Below, in pieces: positions 7,869 to 11,698 of a stretch of 11,698 nt of DNA. The DNA comes from Nitrosarchaeum sp. (GTDB lineage: Archaea > Thermoproteota > Nitrososphaeria > Nitrososphaerales > Nitrosopumilaceae): positions 4,773 to 16,470 of the forward strand of contig JACRND010000097.1 in NCBI GenBank assembly GCA_016234975.1, read 5' to 3'. The notes under the pieces are model-generated. The model ran no database searches and was not told the origin of the DNA. It saw only the letters and a list, made by a program, of their open reading frames with translations. The number at the start of each line of letters is the position of its first letter. Within the stretch, counting starts at the first letter, position 1. A program made the position numbers and the translations under genes.

Positions 7869-9022
7869 ACAAAGTACTGGCACTTGTAAATATCATCGGT
7901 TTAATCATAGGTATTTCTTATGGACTACACGGTCCAATACTACCAATATTTGCAAAAAATATAATCGGAGCATCATATTCTGAGCTGGGTTTTATCGGAC
8001 TAGCAAATTTTATTCCCTACATGTTCATTCCAATATTTGTAGGAATTCTTCTTGACAAATTCAATAACGGATACCTTTTAGCAATAGGTGCAGCAATCAA
8101 TTCAGTATCAATTTATCTTCTTTCAGTAGCACAATCAGTCCCAGAGATAATGGGTTTTAGAATAATGACTGGAATAGCTCATGCGTTTTTCTGGCCACCG
8201 TGTCAGGCCATTATTTCCAATCAAAGCAACGAACATACCAGAGTCAGAAACATCTCGTGGTTCACAATGTTTTTTGTGATGGGATTTATGATTGGTCCAC
8301 TACTAGGAACAGTATTTCTGGAAGGCCTAGATATTACTTATAGAATTCTATTTCAAATAACTGGATTTATTTTGGCCAGCGCCATAATTTTTTCTCTTTT
8401 GATTTCCAGAAGGAACATAACAAATCATCATGAACGATTCTCACTTTCATCAATCAAAGAGATGAAAAAATTTCCAGAGGTGATAATATTACTAATTTTC
8501 TGCACCTCATCTTTTGGGATAATCATATCGATTTATCCTGCGTTTTTAAACGACAACGGAATGTCAGATAGAGATATTTTGTTACTGTACTTCGCTTTTG
8601 GAATTTCAAGAGTAATATCACTTGCATTGGCAGGCAGATTCTCAAGAAAGACAAGCCAGACATTAATTGCAGCTACCGCATCCATTTCAATTGGACTAGC
8701 AATTTCTGCTGCTTCTAGTTCAATCATCACGTTTGCAATAGCAATGGTGTTTATGGGATTCGGATTCAGCATATTTTTCCCCTTAACTCTTGAAATAATT
8801 TTGAGTAGAACAAGCAAAGGAATATCAGGAAAAATAATAGGAGCTTATGAGACTGTTTTTGGTATTGGTTGGGCAATAGGACCAACTCTCGGTGGACCTA
8901 TAGCACAATCGTTTGGCAGTCAATCACCATATCTTGTATTTTTCATCATAGGAATAGCAGTTACAGCTTTGGCAGTCAAATGCAGAAAAAAATTAGAACC
9001 AAAGAGAATGCAAAATGTTTAG
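7865..9022 (+). CDS. major facilitator superfamily (MFS) transporter
   Basis: A 385-residue integral membrane protein with about 12 hydrophobic segments, such as VNIIGLIIGISYGLHGPILP near the start and VFFIIGIAVTALAV near the end. A motif-A-like loop, GILLDKFNNG, follows the second segment, and a charged central loop (RRNITNHHERFSLSSIKEMK) separates the two six-helix halves. The second half repeats the layout, with a motif-A-like AGRFSRK. MFS proteins move small solutes or drugs by uniport, symport or antiport; the substrate cannot be told. Its ATG overlaps the methyltransferase stop by 4 bases (ATGA), a sign of translational coupling. Linkage to a quinone methyltransferase does not suggest a clear cargo. 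Residues after 370 form a basic cytoplasmic tail. Confidence 0.88.
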   Translation: MNKVLALVNIIGLIIGISYGLHGPILPIFAKNIIGASYSELGFIGLANFIPYMFIPIFVGILLDKFNNGYLLAIGAAINSVSIYLLSVAQSVPEIMGFRIMTGIAHAFFWPPCQAIISNQSNEHTRVRNISWFTMFFVMGFMIGPLLGTVFLEGLDITYRILFQITGFILASAIIFSLLISRRNITNHHERFSLSSIKEMKKFPEVIILLIFCTSSFGIIISIYPAFLNDNGMSDRDILLLYFAFGISRVISLALAGRFSRKTSQTLIAATASISIGLAISAASSSIITFAIAMVFMGFGFSIFFPLTLEIILSRTSKGISGKIIGAYETVFGIGWAIGPTLGGPIAQSFGSQSPYLVFFIIGIAVTALAVKCRKKLEPKRMQNV

Positions 9023-9055
9023 ATTTTGAACATTTAATGGAAAAACATCTTAAAC

Positions 9056-9075
9056 AAAAATACGTCTATTAAAAA
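9056..9075 (-). terminator. T-rich terminator after the PII-like gene
   Basis: Two runs of five T on the minus strand (9071-9075 and 9056-9060) directly follow the PII-like TGA. They lie in the 53-bp gap between convergent genes, and no strong hairpin is visible. An archaeal T-tract terminator is likely. Confidence 0.4.
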
Positions 9076-9390
9076 TCAGATAGAAGTAGTTCCACGTTTT
9101 TTTGTACAAATATCAAGAGCGTCTTCTACAGAAGTAACAAAGACTTTTCCATCGCCTTTTGTTCCTGTGCATGCAACGTTTGCAACGGCATTTAAAACAT
9201 CATCCAATTTAGGATCTTCAACAACGCAAATGATCATATCTTTAGAGAAATATTGTCCAACTAATGGCGGATTCGCCGAGCCCTGGCCTTGAACATGACA
9301 GATAGTCACTCCCCCTACACCTATTTTTTTAATTGCGCTCACAGTTTTATCTTTGAATTCAGGTCTAACAATTACTTCAATTTTTTTCAT
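9076..9390 (-). CDS. divergent PII-like nitrogen regulatory protein (GlnB/GlnK family)
   Basis: A 104-residue protein with the PII ferredoxin-like fold pattern: a KKIEVIVRPE start, IGVGGVTICHVQGQG before the T-loop, and TGTKGDGKVFVTSVEDALDI as the B-loop and last strand. PII trimers sense ATP/ADP and 2-oxoglutarate and act on transporters or nitrogen enzymes. This copy differs. The T-loop, about residues 36-50, is roughly nine residues shorter than usual. It lacks the uridylylated tyrosine and the Gln39 2-oxoglutarate ligand. The two arginines that contact ATP near the end (R-I-R-T) are replaced by Asp93 and Cys95, while Lys82 of GDGK stays. It is therefore probably a PII-like protein with altered ligands. 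No ammonium transporter gene lies beside it here. It is divergent from the TatA-like gene, and gdhA is the only obvious nitrogen partner in the window. Confidence 0.85.
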   Translation of the reverse strand: MKKIEVIVRPEFKDKTVSAIKKIGVGGVTICHVQGQGSANPPLVGQYFSKDMIICVVEDPKLDDVLNAVANVACTGTKGDGKVFVTSVEDALDICTKKRGTTSI

Positions 9391-9400
9391 ACATATGATT

Positions 9401-9414
9401 TGAATAAATATTCA
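9401..9414. promoter_or_regulatory. operator-like palindrome between the PII-like start and its TATA box
   Basis: TGAATA, a two-base spacer AA, then TATTCA form a perfect 6-bp inverted repeat 11-24 nt upstream of the ATG at 9390. It directly abuts the likely TATA box (TTTTAATG, 9413-9420, minus strand). A dimeric repressor here could block transcription of the PII-like gene. In such AT-rich DNA chance is a real alternative. Confidence 0.35.
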
Positions 9415-9420
9415 TTAAAA
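9413..9420 (-). promoter_or_regulatory. TATA-like box of the PII-like gene
   Basis: The minus strand reads TTTTAATG, 23-30 nt upstream of the ATG at 9390. A second AT-rich stretch at 9402-9410 is too close to the start to be the TATA box of a leaderless transcript. Confidence 0.35.
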
Positions 9421-9497
9421 CCATATGGATATTCTCGAAGTTGATTTTCAGAAACATATGTGTGAGAGAAATGTGTGTGAAATTCTAAAATCATTAC

Positions 9498-9506
9498 GTT
9501 TAATTT
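9498..9506 (+). promoter_or_regulatory. TATA-like box of the TatA-like gene
   Basis: GTTTAATTT lies 22-30 nt before the ATG at 9528. An out-of-frame ATG at 9514-9516 opens only a ten-codon frame and is probably not used. Confidence 0.45.
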
Positions 9507-9527
9507 CAAATAAATGGATTATACTCT

Positions 9528-9875
9528 ATGTTTGATTATTCATTGAACATACTAGGCAGTGAATGGATAATCATAGTTTTTGTTGCACTGGTATTGATTT
9601 TAGGAACTAATCAGCTCCCCAGTGCTGCAAGGAAATTAGGAATAGCAGTAAATGAATTCAATAAAGCAAAAAATGAGGTTCAGAATCAGATGAAAGGCAT
9701 CTCAAATACCACTCTCGATATATCCGGACCTTTAGAAACTGAGAGACAAAAACTGGAGATGATTGCAAAATCGCTAGGAGTGGATACTACAGGAAAACAT
9801 GATGAAGAACTTCGGAAAATAATTGCTGGAAAGATGGGACAAAAAAATACAGATCAGTCAGAAGATAACGTATAG
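9528..9875 (+). CDS. tatA: TatA-like component of the twin-arginine translocase
   Basis: A 115-residue TatA/TatB/Hcf106-type protein. It has a short N-terminal segment, one membrane helix at about residues 12-27 (EWIIIVFVALVLILGT), a hinge, and then an amphipathic helix QLPSAARKLGIAVNEFNKAK. The L-P-x-x-A-R-x-L-G pattern after the hinge is diagnostic. TatA oligomers form the passage for folded proteins with twin-arginine signals. The C-terminal part from about residue 60 is longer than in many TatA proteins, charged and helical (LETERQKLEMIAKSLGVD), and could make it closer to TatB; the family often cannot be split by sequence. No tatC lies nearby. It has its own promoter, is divergent from the PII-like gene, and ends 3 bp from the convergent DNA methyltransferase. 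Confidence 0.87.
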   Translation: MFDYSLNILGSEWIIIVFVALVLILGTNQLPSAARKLGIAVNEFNKAKNEVQNQMKGISNTTLDISGPLETERQKLEMIAKSLGVDTTGKHDEELRKIIAGKMGQKNTDQSEDNV

Positions 9876-9878
9876 AGA

Positions 9879-10655
9879 TTATTCGGATTTTTTTATTCTG
9901 TAGAGATTTTCATCTAGTCTTTTTTTTGCAAATTGGTAATAATCAGGTACGATTTCAAATCCTAGATATTTTCTATTCATAGACTTGCTCACTATTGCTA
10001 CTTGTCCAGATCCTAGAAAAGGATCCAAAACAATGTCCTGTTTTTCGCTAGAATAGTGTAATAACTTTTCAATTAATTCGGCAGGGAGTTTTGTGGGAGT
10101 TTTTTCATCACCAGTCCAATATTCACGTTTGATTTCCCAGACATCCTCTTTATCTTTATAATGTAAGCTACGTCCTTCATTTGTTTTAGAGTTTTTTTCA
10201 AATCTGGAAAATGGGAAAAATTTCCTTTGCTTGTCATTTTTACAAACATAAAGACAGTGGTAGTGTGAAGTAACAAATTTCCTTTTTGTTACAACACCGA
10301 ATTGGTATTTCCATATTATGTGATTTACGGTAGTAAATCCAACATCATCTAATGCTTTTAGAATATCTTTGAGATTATTCCAGCCTGAAAAAACATACAT
10401 GCTTCCAGAGTCTTTAAGGATACGAAATGCTTCTTTCATCCAATCAAGTGTAAAATCATAGTAATCTGCAACTTTGATTTCATTGTAACCTTGCATTACT
10501 CTAGAAGAAATTCGATTATAATTTGCCTTTGTAGCCTTGAAATTAATAGCAAATGGGGGGTCAGTAATAATCAGATCAATTTTATTTTTTGGGATTAACC
10601 TCATACCCTCAATGCAGTTCATGTTATAGATTTTGTTAATTTCGATTTTTTTCAT
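9879..10655 (-). CDS. orphan beta-class DNA methyltransferase (N6-adenine or N4-cytosine)
   Basis: A 258-residue SAM-dependent DNA methylase. The catalytic motif DLIITDPPF (Asp32-Phe35) comes first and the SAM-binding motif LDPFLGSGQVAI (210-221) last, the order of the beta class. The region between, about 110-190, should hold the target-recognition part; it contains HYHCLYVCKN and a basic stretch rich in Lys and Arg. The C-terminal LGFEIVPDYYQFAKKRL is typical of motif II and its following helix. The base modified (A or C) and the recognition site cannot be read from sequence. I start it at ATG 10653-10655 because the reading begins MKKIEINKIYNMNC, a normal start, and a TATA-like box lies 26-33 nt upstream; the 22 extra codons upstream look non-coding. 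No restriction gene adjoins it, so it may be an epigenetic or solitary enzyme. Confidence 0.88.
   Translation of the reverse strand: MKKIEINKIYNMNCIEGMRLIPKNKIDLIITDPPFAINFKATKANYNRISSRVMQGYNEIKVADYYDFTLDWMKEAFRILKDSGSMYVFSGWNNLKDILKALDDVGFTTVNHIIWKYQFGVVTKRKFVTSHYHCLYVCKNDKQRKFFPFSRFEKNSKTNEGRSLHYKDKEDVWEIKREYWTGDEKTPTKLPAELIEKLLHYSSEKQDIVLDPFLGSGQVAIVSKSMNRKYLGFEIVPDYYQFAKKRLDENLYRIKKSE
9888..9894 (+). terminator. T-run terminator of the TatA-like gene
   Basis: Seven consecutive T lie 13 bp past the TatA-like stop. The run falls inside the 3' end of the convergent methyltransferase gene, so rightward transcripts would overlap it antisense by only a few bases. Confidence 0.4.
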
Positions 10656-10680
10656 TTTTAAAATCAGGACTGTTTCCTCG

Positions 10681-10688
10681 TTTAATAA
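10681..10688 (-). promoter_or_regulatory. TATA-like box of the DNA methyltransferase gene
   Basis: The minus strand reads TTATTAAA, 26-33 nt before the ATG at 10655. It falls inside the longer upstream reading frame, which argues that translation begins at 10655 and not at 10721. Confidence 0.45.
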
Positions 10689-10760
10689 TGTCGTGAAACA
10701 GTGTTTTTTAATAACAATCAACCAATAAATCTAGAATATGTTCAATCAAGTAGATCTTAA

Positions 10761-11698
10761 TTGAAATTTTCATGTCCAAAATGTAAATCGAAATTAGAAA
10801 TACAAAAGACATTCAACAAAAAGACACACATATCTTGTAATAATTGTGGCATTGAGGATCTACTTGAATTTTCAAAAAATATCGATGAGGTGTTTTTAGA
10901 ATTTCTTTCAAGATTTGATGAGGGGCTTGTTACAAAAAAAGGAATTTCTGAAGGTCTAAAAGATGAAGGAATCGTCAGAGACGAAAAAGAGATCAAAGAC
11001 ATGATTGGAAAAAACAATCCAGATAAAATCACAGAATCAATCCTTTTCTCAAAAAAAGACTATATTTCACAATACAAGGTTCTGAAAAATCCCGAGCATA
11101 AAATAGGCAGTAATGTCGAAGATTTTGGACTAGATGAGTCAATAAGCAATCACTTGAAAGACATTGGAATTGAGCAGTTTTACAAATTTCAGGAAGAAGC
11201 AATTGAAGAGGTGTCATTTGGAGAAAACGTGGTAATTGAAGCACCTACAGCATCTGGCAAGACAGAAGCGTTTTTGATTCCAGTGATTCAAAAGATCAAA
11301 AAAGAATCAAGTGACGCCAAAGGTGTCTTTGCAGTGTTTGTTTATCCAACCAAAGCTCTCTCACGAGACCAACACCCAAAAATCCTAAAGTTTGCAGAAA
11401 AAATTGGGATAGACGTACAAGTCTTTGACGGAGATACAAATCAGGTAGAGCGAAGAGAGATTTTAGAGAATCCCCCACACATACTAATTACAAACTTTGA
11501 TGTTTTACATTATCACCTTTGGCACCAAACAAAATTTTCATCATTGCTTTCAACGGTGAAAATTTTGGTAGTAGATGAGGCACATGTGTATTCAGGAATT
11601 TTTGGGTCTAATGTTCATTACATAATAAAAAGATTGAAGCGAATTTGCAGTAACAAAATACAATTTGTTGCAGCATCAGCAACTCTAGAAGATGCCAA
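10761..11698 (+). CDS. DEAD/DEAH-box helicase with N-terminal zinc ribbon (MrfA/Hrq1-like), 3' end cut by window
   Basis: A partial superfamily 2 helicase; 312 codons are visible and the frame is open at the window edge. Residues 5-29 form a zinc ribbon, CPKC at 5-8 and CNNC at 26-29. An acidic linker follows. The first RecA domain starts near residue 140 with a Q motif (YKFQEEAI), then Walker A APTASGKT (161-168), motif Ia VYPTKALSRDQ, Ib ITNFDVLH, DEAH at 272-275, and SAT at 306-308. The text around DEAH (VVDEAHVYSGIFGSNVHYII) resembles the MrfA/Hrq1 group, which ends in a DUF1998 domain and acts in DNA repair; that end lies outside the window. The start is TTG at 10761, directly after an in-frame TAA, and no ATG precedes the zinc ribbon. 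It diverges from the DNA methyltransferase across 105 bp. Confidence 0.85.
   Translation, partial: MKFSCPKCKSKLEIQKTFNKKTHISCNNCGIEDLLEFSKNIDEVFLEFLSRFDEGLVTKKGISEGLKDEGIVRDEKEIKDMIGKNNPDKITESILFSKKDYISQYKVLKNPEHKIGSNVEDFGLDESISNHLKDIGIEQFYKFQEEAIEEVSFGENVVIEAPTASGKTEAFLIPVIQKIKKESSDAKGVFAVFVYPTKALSRDQHPKILKFAEKIGIDVQVFDGDTNQVERREILENPPHILITNFDVLHYHLWHQTKFSSLLSTVKILVVDEAHVYSGIFGSNVHYIIKRLKRICSNKIQFVAASATLEDA

Noticed and set aside
10656..10721. A 22-codon N-terminal extension of the DNA methyltransferase from an ATG at 10721.
   Set aside because: The added residues do not resemble the family, and the best TATA-like box lies inside this stretch. The start at 10655 fits better.
11029..11478. 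Minus-strand frames across the helicase region, also 10757-11032.
   Set aside because: The plus strand carries an unbroken helicase frame with ordered motifs, so these are shadows of it.
9879..11698. A complete restriction-modification or defence island at the right end.
   Set aside because: Only one methylase and one helicase with core-type motifs are visible. There is no nuclease, no integrase and no sharp change in base composition.

Overview
The window looks like core chromosome of an ammonia-oxidising archaeon of the Nitrosopumilus type (Nitrososphaerota/Thaumarchaeota). The base composition is AT-rich, GTG and TTG starts are used, and most genes have a TATA-like box about 22-33 nt before the start codon, as expected for leaderless or nearly leaderless archaeal transcripts. 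The gene content agrees: an archaeal proteasome alpha subunit, and an enoyl-CoA hydratase next to an ADP-forming acyl-CoA synthetase, a pair known in Nitrosopumilus from the 3-hydroxypropionate/4-hydroxybutyrate (HP/HB) carbon fixation cycle. The taxonomic reading comes from recognising protein sequences, not from a search.

Layout. 1-62 may hold the tail of a rightward gene. 108-4187 (minus) carries an IscA/HesB-type Fe-S protein, the hydratase, the acyl-CoA synthetase and a class I glutamine amidotransferase. 4238-4615 (plus) is a small TOPRIM protein, diverging from the amidotransferase across 50 bp and converging on glutamate dehydrogenase (4618-5892, minus). A winged-helix regulator (5972-6352, minus) diverges from the proteasome alpha gene psmA (6478-7126, plus). 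A UbiE-like methyltransferase (7179-7868) follows and overlaps an MFS transporter (7865-9022). A divergent PII-like protein (9076-9390, minus) and a TatA-like protein (9528-9875, plus) come next. An orphan beta-class DNA methyltransferase (9879-10655, minus) and the first 312 codons of a zinc-ribbon DEAH helicase (10761 to the window edge, plus, TTG start) close the window. No gene-free stretch exceeds 300 bases. I see no tRNA, rRNA, CRISPR array, insertion sequence or phage gene.

The genes point to central metabolism: carbon fixation, nitrogen assimilation (glutamate dehydrogenase, PII-like sensor), Fe-S assembly, protein turnover and export. I found no convincing new multi-gene system.

The most unusual feature is a pair of damaged genes side by side. 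psmA lacks about 26 codons of its conserved core and changes frame at 6655-6658. The methyltransferase has one in-frame TGA (7389-7391) inside a perfect 11-bp inverted repeat. The first lesion could be an assembly error or a real deletion. The second fits a quasi-palindrome-templated substitution, or an error introduced during amplification or sequencing. Other points worth checking are a TATA-like element exactly midway between two GTG starts, a PII homologue with a shortened T-loop and lost ligand residues, and a 36-nt hairpin holding the psmA stop codon in its loop.
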